Source: Methanomassiliicoccales archaeon (lineage in GTDB: Archaea; Thermoplasmatota; Thermoplasmata; Methanomassiliicoccales; JACIVX01). From it: a DNA stretch of 12,753 nucleotides. The stretch is from contig JAJRAH010000029.1 of NCBI GenBank assembly GCA_028679985.1, positions 1 through 12,753 on the forward strand, in the 5' to 3' direction. Of this stretch, positions 5,325 to 11,624 are shown in pieces. Each line of letters opens with the position of its first letter. The first letter of the stretch is position 1. The translations under genes and the position numbers were made by a program. The notes beneath the pieces are model-generated. The model was not told the DNA's origin. It ran no database searches and saw nothing but the letters and a program-made list of their open reading frames with translations.

Positions 5325-6232
5325 TGGAGAGGTTGCATTTGGAACTGTCTGGAACTAGTGAAGGTGGCAAGGAGCCCTCCCAGCCTCAGACGACTGTGAG
5401 CGGCAAACTCACTTTCCAAGGTGAGAACCCCGAGAGGAAGCTCCCGGCCGGCGGCAAGACGAGCTGGAACGTGCAGCTGACGCCGAGCGGCACGGAGAAG
5501 AAGAAGGTCAAGATCAAGATCGACGTCGCCTTGCAAGGCGAGGTCGGAGAAGCCCCGGAGTGGGGCGTGACGCTGAGCGATGCTCGCTCGGTGCTTTGGG
5601 AGAGTGCGTCTCAGCTTCCACCGGAGGTCGAAGTCACTCTCGAAGGCGCAAGGGCGAAGGAGTTCACCCTCGATCTCGAGGCACCCAAGGGAGGTCGCTT
5701 CGGGGACCTCGTCAAGGTCGCCCTCGAGGCATCTTACTTGGATTCGCCAACGGAGATCGCCAGGATCGAGTTTTCGGCGGTGGCGAGGCAGTCGATTCTC
5801 GCACTGAAGACTTCTATAGGCCACGAGAGGAACGTCGCGGACAGCGTTGCGAGCAAGGCGAAGTCCGGCAAAACGGGCATCTTCGCCATCCTCGCCCCGA
5901 CTTCCCTGCGTGGTTACGTTCTTATCGAGGGCATGAACACCGATGTCCTAAGAGAGAATGTGAGAGGGATAAGGAGAACGAGGGGGCTCGTCGATGGCGA
6001 GACGAGCTTCGATGAGATAGATCACTTCCTGACGCCGAAACCGTTGGTATCCGGTATCACGGAAGGCGACGTGGTCGAGCTTATCGCCGGGCCGTTCAAA
6101 GGAGAGAAGGCCAGGGTTCAGAAGATCGACGAGAGCAAGGAGGAGATCACTGTCGAGCTGTTCGAGGCCATGGTCCCGATTCCAGTCACGGTAAGAGGAG
6201 ATCACGTTAGGGTTCTCGAGAAAGATAGGTGA
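5324..6232 (+). CDS. spt5: Transcription elongation factor Spt5 (NusG) with N-terminal extension
   Basis: Spt5 binds the RNA polymerase clamp through its NGN domain to promote processivity and links to ribosomes or RNA through its KOW domain. The NGN domain spans about 157-241 (starting SILALKTSIGHE, with TSLRGYVLIEG) and KOW about 245-300 (GDVVELIAGPFKG, then VTVRGDHVRVLE). Archaeal Spt5 is usually about 145-160 residues; this protein has 302 because some 155 residues precede the NGN domain. That part is strand-rich, with LPAGGKTSWNVQL, PEWGVTLS and EAPKGGRFGD, resembling immunoglobulin-like NEW3-type domains. The ATG overlaps the secE stop by one base, so the extension is expected to be translated by coupling. 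A GTG at 5780 would give a conventional 150-residue form but has no good Shine-Dalgarno sequence. Stop and rpl11 start are 4 nt apart. Confidence 0.93.
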   Translation: MERLHLELSGTSEGGKEPSQPQTTVSGKLTFQGENPERKLPAGGKTSWNVQLTPSGTEKKKVKIKIDVALQGEVGEAPEWGVTLSDARSVLWESASQLPPEVEVTLEGARAKEFTLDLEAPKGGRFGDLVKVALEASYLDSPTEIARIEFSAVARQSILALKTSIGHERNVADSVASKAKSGKTGIFAILAPTSLRGYVLIEGMNTDVLRENVRGIRRTRGLVDGETSFDEIDHFLTPKPLVSGITEGDVVELIAGPFKGEKARVQKIDESKEEITVELFEAMVPIPVTVRGDHVRVLEKDR

Positions 6233-6236
6233 TTCA

Positions 6237-6716
6237 ATGGCAGAGACTGTTGAGGTTCTAGTTGAAGGTGGAAAGGCCACACCAGGCCCTCCCTTGGGTC
6301 CGGCATTGGGACCGCTGGGAGTGAACGTCATCCAAATAGTGAGCGCGATAAACGAGAAGACGAAGAGCTTCGAGGGGATGAGGGTCCCGGTGAAAGTGAC
6401 GATCGACCCCAAGACGAAGGGGTTCGACATCAAAGTCGGCACGCCCCCCACCTCGGCGCTCGTTCTGAAGGAGATAGGCGCTGAGAAGGGATCGGGCGCG
6501 GCGAAGACCACCAAGGCGGGCAACATCACTATCGACCAGGCGATAAAGATCGCAAAGATGAAGGAGGACTCCCTTCTCGGCAAGACTCTGAAGAAGAGGG
6601 TATTGGAGGTCACCGGTGCGTGCGTCTCGATCGGAGTAACGGTAGAGGGACGCGAGCCGAAGGCCATCCAGAAGGATATCATTGCCGGGAAGTTCGACGA
6701 CAAGTTGGCGGAATGA
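6237..6716 (+). CDS. rpl11: 50S ribosomal protein L11 (uL11)
   Basis: uL11 binds the GTPase-associated region of 23S rRNA at the base of the stalk and helps factor-dependent GTP hydrolysis. The protein has 159 residues, normal for archaea. The N-terminal domain opens VEVLVEGGKATPGPPLGPALGPLGVNV, written here only to identify the proline-rich helix that contacts stalk factors; its key residues are the PGPPLGP prolines. The C-terminal rRNA-binding domain holds TTKAGNITIDQAIKIAKMK and ends in a short acidic tail. AGGTGA (6227-6232) overlaps the spt5 stop and is the ribosome binding site, so the gene is tightly coupled to spt5. Confidence 0.97.
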   Translation: MAETVEVLVEGGKATPGPPLGPALGPLGVNVIQIVSAINEKTKSFEGMRVPVKVTIDPKTKGFDIKVGTPPTSALVLKEIGAEKGSGAAKTTKAGNITIDQAIKIAKMKEDSLLGKTLKKRVLEVTGACVSIGVTVEGREPKAIQKDIIAGKFDDKLAE

Positions 6717-6721
6717 GTCCC

Positions 6722-6735
6722 ACAAAGCTTATAAA
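6722..6735 (+). promoter_or_regulatory. Internal TATA box for rpl1-rpl10-rpl12
   Basis: ACAAAGC (6722-6728) followed by TTATAAA (6729-6735) predicts transcription start near 6757-6760, downstream of ATG 6744. This would separate rpl1-rpl10-rpl12 from rpl11, as in methanogens where L1-L10-L12 form their own operon. It also shows that the ORF part before 6807 is mostly untranslated leader. Confidence 0.6.
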
Positions 6736-6763
6736 CGGAAGGGATGTTTAAGGGACTCCGCCG

Positions 6764-6799
6764 CTGTAGGAGAGCACAGCTCGTTAGCACTACAGGAGG
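6764..6799 (+). promoter_or_regulatory. Candidate L1-binding autoregulatory hairpin in rpl1 leader
   Basis: CTGTAG (6764-6769) pairs with CTACAG (6790-6795). Inside, GAGC (6772-6775) pairs with GCTC (6779-6782) around an ACA loop. The helices are joined by GA on the 5' side and GTTAGCA (6783-6789) on the 3' side. The outer stem ends on the first G of the Shine-Dalgarno GGAGG (6795-6799). Two helices joined by an asymmetric loop is the architecture known for L1 targets in 23S rRNA and in Methanococcus L1 mRNA. Its position fits translational repression of rpl1-rpl10-rpl12 by free L1. The function is inferred from structure and place. Confidence 0.55.
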
Positions 6800-6806
6800 A
6801 ATCTAT

Positions 6807-7445
6807 TTGGCAGAGAAGGCAACAGTACAAGCCGTCAAGAAAGCGCTCGAGAAGGCGAAGAAGCGCAACTTCAAAGAGACGGTCGACTTATCAATCAATC
6901 TAAAGGACATCGATCTTTCCGTTCCGAAGAACAGAATCCAGGAAGACATCATTTTGCCGTTCGGGCGCGGAAGGAACGTCAGGGTGTGCGTTATCGGAAG
7001 CAGCGAGCTCGCGCAGAAAGCGAGGGCGGTCGCCGACAGGGTGGTCACCCCGGACGAGCTTGCGACTATGGCGGACGACAAGAAGGAAGCGAAGAAAGTC
7101 GCGGCGCAGTTCGACTACTTCATCGCCGAGGCCCCTCTCATGCCGACAATCGGTAAGAGACTGGGTGTCGTGCTCGCACCGCGCGGGAAGATGCCGAAGC
7201 CCATAGCCCCCGGAGCGGACCCCAAGCTGATGATCGAGAACATGCGCAAGACGATCACGGTGAGGAGCAGGGACAAGAGGACGTTCCATGCGACGGTCGG
7301 ATCTGCCGATATGCCTGTCGAGCAGATAGCTGAGAACGTGGATTCCATCATCAAGAGGGTGGCATCCAAGATGGAAAGGGGAATGATGAACATCGCCTCG
7401 GTCTACGTGAAGACGACGATGGGCCCCTCTGAGAGGGTGAAGTAG
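6807..7445 (+). CDS. rpl1: 50S ribosomal protein L1 (uL1)
   Basis: uL1 forms the mobile L1 stalk that guides deacylated tRNA from the E site, and in archaea it represses its own mRNA. I start it at TTG 6807 because GGAGG (6795-6799) is ideally 7 nt upstream. The resulting N-terminus MAEKATVQAVKKALEKAK is family-like and the length of 212 residues is normal. The longer frame from ATG 6744 starts before the likely transcription start and adds an arginine-rich segment with no family counterpart. Motifs include NLKDIDLSVPKNRIQEDI, the hinge region, and APRGKMPKP at 124-132 from this start, the classic L1 signature. It is followed by rpl10 with a Shine-Dalgarno sequence overlapping its stop. Confidence 0.96.
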   Translation: MAEKATVQAVKKALEKAKKRNFKETVDLSINLKDIDLSVPKNRIQEDIILPFGRGRNVRVCVIGSSELAQKARAVADRVVTPDELATMADDKKEAKKVAAQFDYFIAEAPLMPTIGKRLGVVLAPRGKMPKPIAPGADPKLMIENMRKTITVRSRDKRTFHATVGSADMPVEQIAENVDSIIKRVASKMERGMMNIASVYVKTTMGPSERVK

Positions 7446-7455
7446 GAGGGTCGAT

Positions 7456-8463
7456 ATGGCACACGTCGCACAGTGGAAGAAGGACAAGGTCGGCGAACTG
7501 ACTGAGATGATGACAAAGAATCCAGTTGTAGCGGTCGTGGATATACGGGGCATTCCGGCACCTCAGATGCAGCAGATGAGGCTGAGGCTGAGGGGGAAGG
7601 CCACGATGATGATGACCCGGAACACCCTCATGAGCATAGCGATCGATGAGGCTGCGAAAGAGAAGCCCGGCCTCGATTCACTGAAGGGCATCGTCGGAGG
7701 GCAGTGCGCGATCATCGCCACCGCGATGAATCCGTTCAGACTTTTCAACGAAATGGAGAAGACGAAGACGAAGGCGGCCGCGAAGCCTGGAGACGTCGCT
7801 CCGGAGGACATCGGAGTCAAGGAAGGTGAGACTCCCTTCAAGCCCGGACCGATCGTCGGCGAGCTTCAGAAGGCCGGCATACCCGCAGGCATCGAGAGCG
7901 GCAAGGTCGTCTTCAAGAAGGACAAGGTCCTCGTGAAGAAGGGGGACAAGATCCCTGAGGAGATAGCGAAGATCCTGCCCCGCCTCGAGATATTCCCGAT
8001 GACGGTGGGTCTGGATCTCAAGGCAGCATACGAGGACGGCATCGTATTCAAGCGGGAATTGCTGCAGATCCCCCCAGATTACTATCCATCGATGTTGGCA
8101 ACGGCTGCGAGGAACGCGATGAGCCTCGGCGTTTCGATAGTGTACGCAACGCCGCAGACGGTCGCACCGCTCCTCGGAAAGGCATATCGCGAAGCAACTG
8201 CGCTTAGCGTTGCCGCAGCCTTCCCTACGAGAGACAACATCAAGACGCTTCTAGCGAAGGCGGACGCCAACATGCTCGCCGTCGCGTCCCTCATGCCGGG
8301 ATTCGAGGACGACAAGTTGAAGGAGAGATTGGCTGCCGCGCCGGCGCCGAAGGAGACGGTGACGCAGAAGCCAGAGGACAGAAAGGAGAAGAAAGAAGAG
8401 AAGAAAGAGAAAGAGGTCAGCGAGGAGGAAGCCGCCGCAGGCCTCAGTGCTCTATTCGGATGA
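7456..8463 (+). CDS. rpl10: 50S ribosomal protein L10 (uL10, P0), stalk base
   Basis: uL10 anchors L12 dimers to 23S rRNA and forms the stalk that recruits elongation factors. The 335 residues fit the archaeal P0-like form: an rRNA-binding domain (about 1-105), an inserted domain (about 108-200, KPGPIVGELQKAGIPAGIESGK), a long helical spine (about 212-290) that carries L12 dimers, a charged KEEKKEK hinge, and the C-terminal factor-binding tail VSEEEAAAGLSALFG. That tail is identical to the end of L12, as expected for archaeal stalk proteins. GGAGG (7445-7449) lies 6 nt before the ATG. The three-gene order rpl1-rpl10-rpl12 is intact. Confidence 0.97.
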   Translation: MAHVAQWKKDKVGELTEMMTKNPVVAVVDIRGIPAPQMQQMRLRLRGKATMMMTRNTLMSIAIDEAAKEKPGLDSLKGIVGGQCAIIATAMNPFRLFNEMEKTKTKAAAKPGDVAPEDIGVKEGETPFKPGPIVGELQKAGIPAGIESGKVVFKKDKVLVKKGDKIPEEIAKILPRLEIFPMTVGLDLKAAYEDGIVFKRELLQIPPDYYPSMLATAARNAMSLGVSIVYATPQTVAPLLGKAYREATALSVAAAFPTRDNIKTLLAKADANMLAVASLMPGFEDDKLKERLAAAPAPKETVTQKPEDRKEKKEEKKEKEVSEEEAAAGLSALFG

Positions 8464-8479
8464 GAAAGGAGGTTGAAGA

Positions 8480-8794
8480 ATGGAATACATATACAGCGCA
8501 TTGGTTCTTCATGCCGCTGGAAAGCAGGTTACGGAGGATTCTATTGCGGGGATCCTCAAGAGCGCGGGCGTCGAGCCCGACGTCGCGAGGATAAAGGCGC
8601 TGACCGCCTCCCTTGAGGGAGTCAACATCGACGAGGCGATCAAGAGCGCGGCAGTAGCGGTCTCCGCCCCGGCCGCAGCAGCAGCTGCACCAGCTGGAGA
8701 ACCGAAGAAGGAAGAGAAGAAAGAAGAGAAGAAGAAGGAAGAGGCAGTCTCTGAGGAAGAGGCCGCTGCAGGCCTTAGCGCTCTGTTCGGCTGA
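8480..8794 (+). CDS. rpl12: 50S ribosomal protein L12 (P1-like stalk protein)
   Basis: Archaeal L12 forms dimers on L10 and binds elongation factors through its flexible tail. The 104-residue protein starts with the helical dimerisation domain (MEYIYSALVLHAAGKQVTE to about residue 60), then an Ala/Pro hinge (about 61-73), a Lys/Glu-rich segment (75-88) and the tail SEEEAAAGLSALFG. It is unrelated to bacterial L12 and similar to eukaryotic P1. GGAGGT at 8467-8472 sits 7 nt before ATG. It is the last gene of the ribosomal unit. Confidence 0.97.
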   Translation: MEYIYSALVLHAAGKQVTEDSIAGILKSAGVEPDVARIKALTASLEGVNIDEAIKSAAVAVSAPAAAAAAPAGEPKKEEKKEEKKKEEAVSEEEAAAGLSALFG

Positions 8795-8802
8795 AGCCCG
8801 AG

Positions 8803-8834
8803 CTGAGCGGTCCTCTTACCTCGTCCACGCTCAG
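8803..8834. terminator. Inverted repeat between convergent genes
   Basis: CTGAGCG (8803-8809) and CGCTCAG (8828-8834) form a perfect 7-bp stem with an 18-nt pyrimidine-rich loop, between the rpl12 stop and the end of the minus-strand gene. No strong T-run is present, so its role as a bidirectional terminator is a guess from position. Confidence 0.25.
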
Positions 8835-8860
8835 GGCGAAGGGGTGGAGCGGGTCCGAAG

Positions 8861-9202
8861 TCACATCTTCTCAATGACCTGCGAAACCTCTTTCTCAAGC
8901 AACGAGGCTAGGTCTTTTCCAATCTTCTCTCTGAGGTCCTTAGGAATCATGGTTAGGCCGAGTTCCGCCCCGCACTTCGTAAGTTTCAGTAGCGCGTAGG
9001 TCTCGTTGATCTTCGCGACGACGAGTTCGCCGATCGCAGCCTTTATTTCTTTTCTGAGCTGCGGATTCTCATCCAGCTTCTGACGGACGTGTCTCTTTAT
9101 CTCATCCTTTACCATGTCCCTGAGAGCTTCAACCAGAAGATCCTCCGTGCGGAACACCTCGAGCTGACTTCTGACTATCGATGCGATGTTATCTTCAGGC
9201 AT
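8861..9202 (-). CDS. Small helical protein of unknown function (113 aa)
   Basis: I do not recognise this family. The protein is charged and almost wholly helical by eye: a run with IVRSQLEVF, LLVEALRDMVKDEIKRHVRQKL, then LRKEIKAAIGELVVAKINETYALLKL, and a final LREKIGKDLASLLEKEVSQVI. There is one cysteine and no membrane segment. Heptad-like spacing of Leu, Ile and Val suggests a helical bundle or oligomer. The frame extends to GTG 9218-9220, but a minus-strand TATA (GTTATATT, about 9232-9239) puts transcription start near 9209, so ATG 9202 (MPEDN) is the likely near-leaderless start. It is convergent with rpl12 and divergent from the NIF3 gene. Its coding quality and promoter argue that it is real. 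Confidence 0.75.
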   Translation of the reverse strand: MPEDNIASIVRSQLEVFRTEDLLVEALRDMVKDEIKRHVRQKLDENPQLRKEIKAAIGELVVAKINETYALLKLTKCGAELGLTMIPKDLREKIGKDLASLLEKEVSQVIEKM

Positions 9203-9229
9203 GCTAAGCAAAGAAAGCACGTCGCGCCG

Positions 9230-9240
9230 AATATAACTAC
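9230..9240 (-). promoter_or_regulatory. TATA box for the 113-aa minus-strand gene
   Basis: Read on the minus strand, GTTATATT lies about 26 nt before a predicted start at 9209, only 7 nt ahead of ATG 9202. This fits a near-leaderless mRNA and decides the start codon. Confidence 0.5.
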
Positions 9241-9341
9241 TTTCCAGGACTCGCGACGTCGAGCCGTTCGTACGACCCGCCAGTGAACCCCTCCTGCGTC
9301 TCCGCTCGAAACCACTGGGATACCCCCAATCCTTCCTTCAA

Positions 9342-9355
9342 AGAAACATTAAATA
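9342..9355 (+). promoter_or_regulatory. Promoter of the NIF3-family gene
   Basis: AGAAAC (9342-9347) followed by ATTAAATA (9348-9355) predicts transcription start near 9378, about 6 nt before ATG 9384, so the transcript would be near-leaderless. No Shine-Dalgarno sequence is seen before this ATG, which agrees with that reading. Confidence 0.55.
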
Positions 9356-9383
9356 ACTACACTGACTACTTTGCCCGGTTACC

Positions 9384-10337
9384 ATGAAACTGAAGGATCT
9401 CTACAGATTGGCAGTTGAGGCTGGCATCAAGGCGGACCCCAGGACGAAGGAAGAGATCGAGGCGGAGCTCAAGCGCGCAGAGGAGAAGATGAACAAGCTC
9501 GAAGAGAAGGAGAAGAGGTGGTTCGACCCGGACACGCTGTGGAATCCTTACGCTGACACGAGAGTCCTCTGCGGGGACCCGGACATGGAGATAAGAAGCG
9601 TCATCTGGGGGGTCGATGTGACGCCTTCAGAGGTCCTGCTAGCCGACAGACTCAAAGAGAAGGGTGCCGCAATCGATGCGATCATAGGCCACCACCCGAG
9701 AGGCAAGGCTGTGGCCAATTTCTATGATGTCATGCATGTCCAGGAGTACATGCTGCAGCGTTTCGGCGTGCCAATCACCGTTGCCGAGGACATCCTTTCC
9801 CCGAGGATAAAGGAAGTGCAGCGCGGGGTGCATCCTCAGAATTTCAATCAGGTCGTCGACGCGTGCAAGCTACTCGACATCCCTCTGATGTGCGTGCACT
9901 CGCCGACCGACAATCTGGTGCAGAAGCACCTCCAAGACCTCATAGACTCAAAGAAACCCGAGAGAGTCAAGGACGTTATGGACATCCTCTCGGACATACC
10001 GGAATACGATTTTGCGCTCAAGCACAACGCGGGGCCGGAGCTCTTCGTCGGCGACAAGAATAGGAGAGCTGGGAAAATCGCGGTGAAGATGACGGGAGGC
10101 ACCTCGGGCCCCAAGGAGATATATGAACAACTGGTGCAGGCCGGGGTGGGTACGGTAATCTGCATGCACGTCCCGGAGAATCACATCGATGAGGCGAAGA
10201 AATACCACATCAACGTGGTCATCTCGGGCCACATTGCGTCCGACTCCCTAGGCATGAACATCCTCGCGGACAGGGTGGAGAAGGAGGGAATAGCGATCAC
10301 TCCGTTCTCGGGGTTCATAAGGGTGAAGAGAAGTTGA
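9384..10337 (+). CDS. NIF3-family (DUF34) metal-binding protein
   Basis: NIF3-like proteins are widespread two-metal-site proteins, often mislabelled GTP cyclohydrolase I type 2; their cellular reaction is not settled. The 317-residue protein begins with a charged coiled-coil-like helix (about 20-46, with many Glu and Lys residues), then WNPYADTRVL. It has the metal-site motif IIGHHPRGK (H103, H104), a middle CVHSPTDN (H172, D176) and the C-terminal SGHIASDSLG (H283, D287). Expected ligand motifs at both ends are therefore present. This long form with the N-terminal helix matches what I recall of a conserved archaeal subgroup. Its TGA overlaps the TTG start of the Cdc6-like gene, so the two are co-translated. 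Confidence 0.88.
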   Translation: MKLKDLYRLAVEAGIKADPRTKEEIEAELKRAEEKMNKLEEKEKRWFDPDTLWNPYADTRVLCGDPDMEIRSVIWGVDVTPSEVLLADRLKEKGAAIDAIIGHHPRGKAVANFYDVMHVQEYMLQRFGVPITVAEDILSPRIKEVQRGVHPQNFNQVVDACKLLDIPLMCVHSPTDNLVQKHLQDLIDSKKPERVKDVMDILSDIPEYDFALKHNAGPELFVGDKNRRAGKIAVKMTGGTSGPKEIYEQLVQAGVGTVICMHVPENHIDEAKKYHINVVISGHIASDSLGMNILADRVEKEGIAITPFSGFIRVKRS

Positions 10338-11512
10338 GAGTCATACCCCAGCCCGGCGTCCAGTCGAAGATATTCAAGGACATATCGAAGCTATCGTTCG
10401 ACTATGTCCCAGAGAAGCTCGTCCACAGGGAGAGACAGATGGAGAAACTGTGGATGCTCTTCCGACCGGTGCTGGAGAGCGGCGCCTCACAGACGGCGTT
10501 CCTCATAGGGAGCGTTGGCACTGGCAAGACAGCGCTGTCAAAGCGCTTCTGCCTCGATCTTGTGAGGGCGGCACAGGAAAGGAAGCGGGCCATCGATTTC
10601 ATCGTTGTGAACTGTCGTCAAAGAAACACCGAGACTAGCGTTCTGCTGAGACTTGTTTCTCATTTCGACGAAGGCTATCCGGACAGAGGGTTCTCCTCGG
10701 CCGAGATGCTCAGCTCGCTCCGGAAACATCTGGAGAAGAGGAGGCTCCACCTGATAATAGTACTCGATGAAGCGGACGTCCTCCTCAAGAAGGGGGCAGG
10801 AGACCTGATCTACCACCTCTCGAGGTTCGACGAGGAGAAGGTGGGCGGACGCGCTTCCATTTCCCTCGTCCTCATCTCTCAGAAATACGTGCTCGATATG
10901 CTCGACCAGGCGTCCCTTTCGACTTTCAGGCGGGCGAACGCGATCACCTTCGATAAGTACGCATGCGAGGAACTGAAAGACATCATCGACGGCAGGGTCG
11001 AACTCGCATTCTACCCGAGCATCGTGAGGGATGAGTCGGTCGAACTGATGGCGGACATCTCTGCCGACTGGGGCGACGCCAGGTTCGCGATTGAGCTGCT
11101 CGAGAGATCCGGCATGCTCGCCGAGGAGGAGGGAGTGAGCAGCGTGATGCCCGAGCATGTCAGAGCCGCGAAGGCGTTGACGTACAGCGTCGTCACCGAG
11201 TCCAGGATAGAGGGACTTGATGCGCAACGACGATTGGTTCTCCTGGCAATCGCAAGGACCATGAAGGATCAGGCGTACGTGACGACAGGGGAGGTCGAGA
11301 AATCCTACTGTGTGGCGGCTGAGGAGTTCGGAGAGAGACCGAGGGGACACACTCAATTCTGGGCTTACATACAGGACATCTCGAACGAGGGGCTCATCGA
11401 GACCAAAGTATCGAGCGACTCCACCGGCGGAAGGACCACTTACATCTCCCTGCCGGATATACCGGCGAAGGTGCTGAGACAGAAGCTCGAAGAGATGCTT
11501 GAAGGTCGCTGA
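10334..11512 (+). CDS. Orc1/Cdc6-family AAA+ protein
   Basis: Orc1/Cdc6 proteins recognise archaeal origins and help load MCM. Visible parts in the 392 residues: N-terminal FDYVPEKLVHRERQ (22-35), Walker A GSVGTGKT (59-66), Walker B IIVLDEAD (141-148), a sensor-2-like WGDARFAIELLERSG (246-260, R250), and a C-terminal winged helix (about 295-375) with YVTTGEV, RGHTQFWAYIQDI and GRTTYISL. The sensor-1 position reads LVLISQKYV where GISN is usual, so the Asn is replaced. The start is TTG 10334 with GGTGA (10322-10326) 7 nt upstream; it overlaps the NIF3 stop (TTGA), giving translational coupling. No origin-recognition box was recognised nearby, so this may be a divergent paralogue rather than the main initiator. 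Confidence 0.87.
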   Translation: MRVIPQPGVQSKIFKDISKLSFDYVPEKLVHRERQMEKLWMLFRPVLESGASQTAFLIGSVGTGKTALSKRFCLDLVRAAQERKRAIDFIVVNCRQRNTETSVLLRLVSHFDEGYPDRGFSSAEMLSSLRKHLEKRRLHLIIVLDEADVLLKKGAGDLIYHLSRFDEEKVGGRASISLVLISQKYVLDMLDQASLSTFRRANAITFDKYACEELKDIIDGRVELAFYPSIVRDESVELMADISADWGDARFAIELLERSGMLAEEEGVSSVMPEHVRAAKALTYSVVTESRIEGLDAQRRLVLLAIARTMKDQAYVTTGEVEKSYCVAAEEFGERPRGHTQFWAYIQDISNEGLIETKVSSDSTGGRTTYISLPDIPAKVLRQKLEEMLEGR

Positions 11513-11578
11513 CGATTCTAGCCGTTTCCCGTGTTGCCTGACGGCCACGCGACGTTCGTCCTCAAACCCGTGCGAAAA

Positions 11579-11614
11579 GGTAATTTAGTCCGACGCATGG
11601 TTATCAAGTGGAGG
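11579..11614 (+). promoter_or_regulatory. Possible gcvT promoter and ribosome binding site
   Basis: An AT-rich GTAATTTAG (about 11580-11588) after GCGAAAAG is a weak TATA candidate with predicted start near 11610. GGAGG at 11610-11614 is 10 nt before ATG 11625, slightly far but the only Shine-Dalgarno sequence there. The two signals almost coincide, so only one may be used. Confidence 0.35.
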
Positions 11615-11624
11615 ATTCGAGCAG

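Noticed and set aside
6744..6806. L1 start at ATG 6744
   Set aside because: It lies before the predicted transcription start, lacks a good Shine-Dalgarno sequence and adds non-family residues; TTG 6807 has an ideal GGAGG.
8416..8794. Near-identical C-terminal tails of L10 and L12 as a possible recent duplication
   Set aside because: A shared factor-binding tail is normal for archaeal stalk proteins, and the DNA differs at many synonymous positions.
9295..9340. Possible origin recognition box (CCACTGGGATACCCCC) near the cdc6-like gene
   Set aside because: It lacks the inverted TTCCA/GGAAA core, occurs once, and no second copy was found in this or the 11513-11624 gap.
10538..11548. 336-codon minus-strand ORF opposite the cdc6-like gene
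   Set aside because: The plus strand encodes clear AAA+ motifs over the same span; the antisense product has no recognisable domain.
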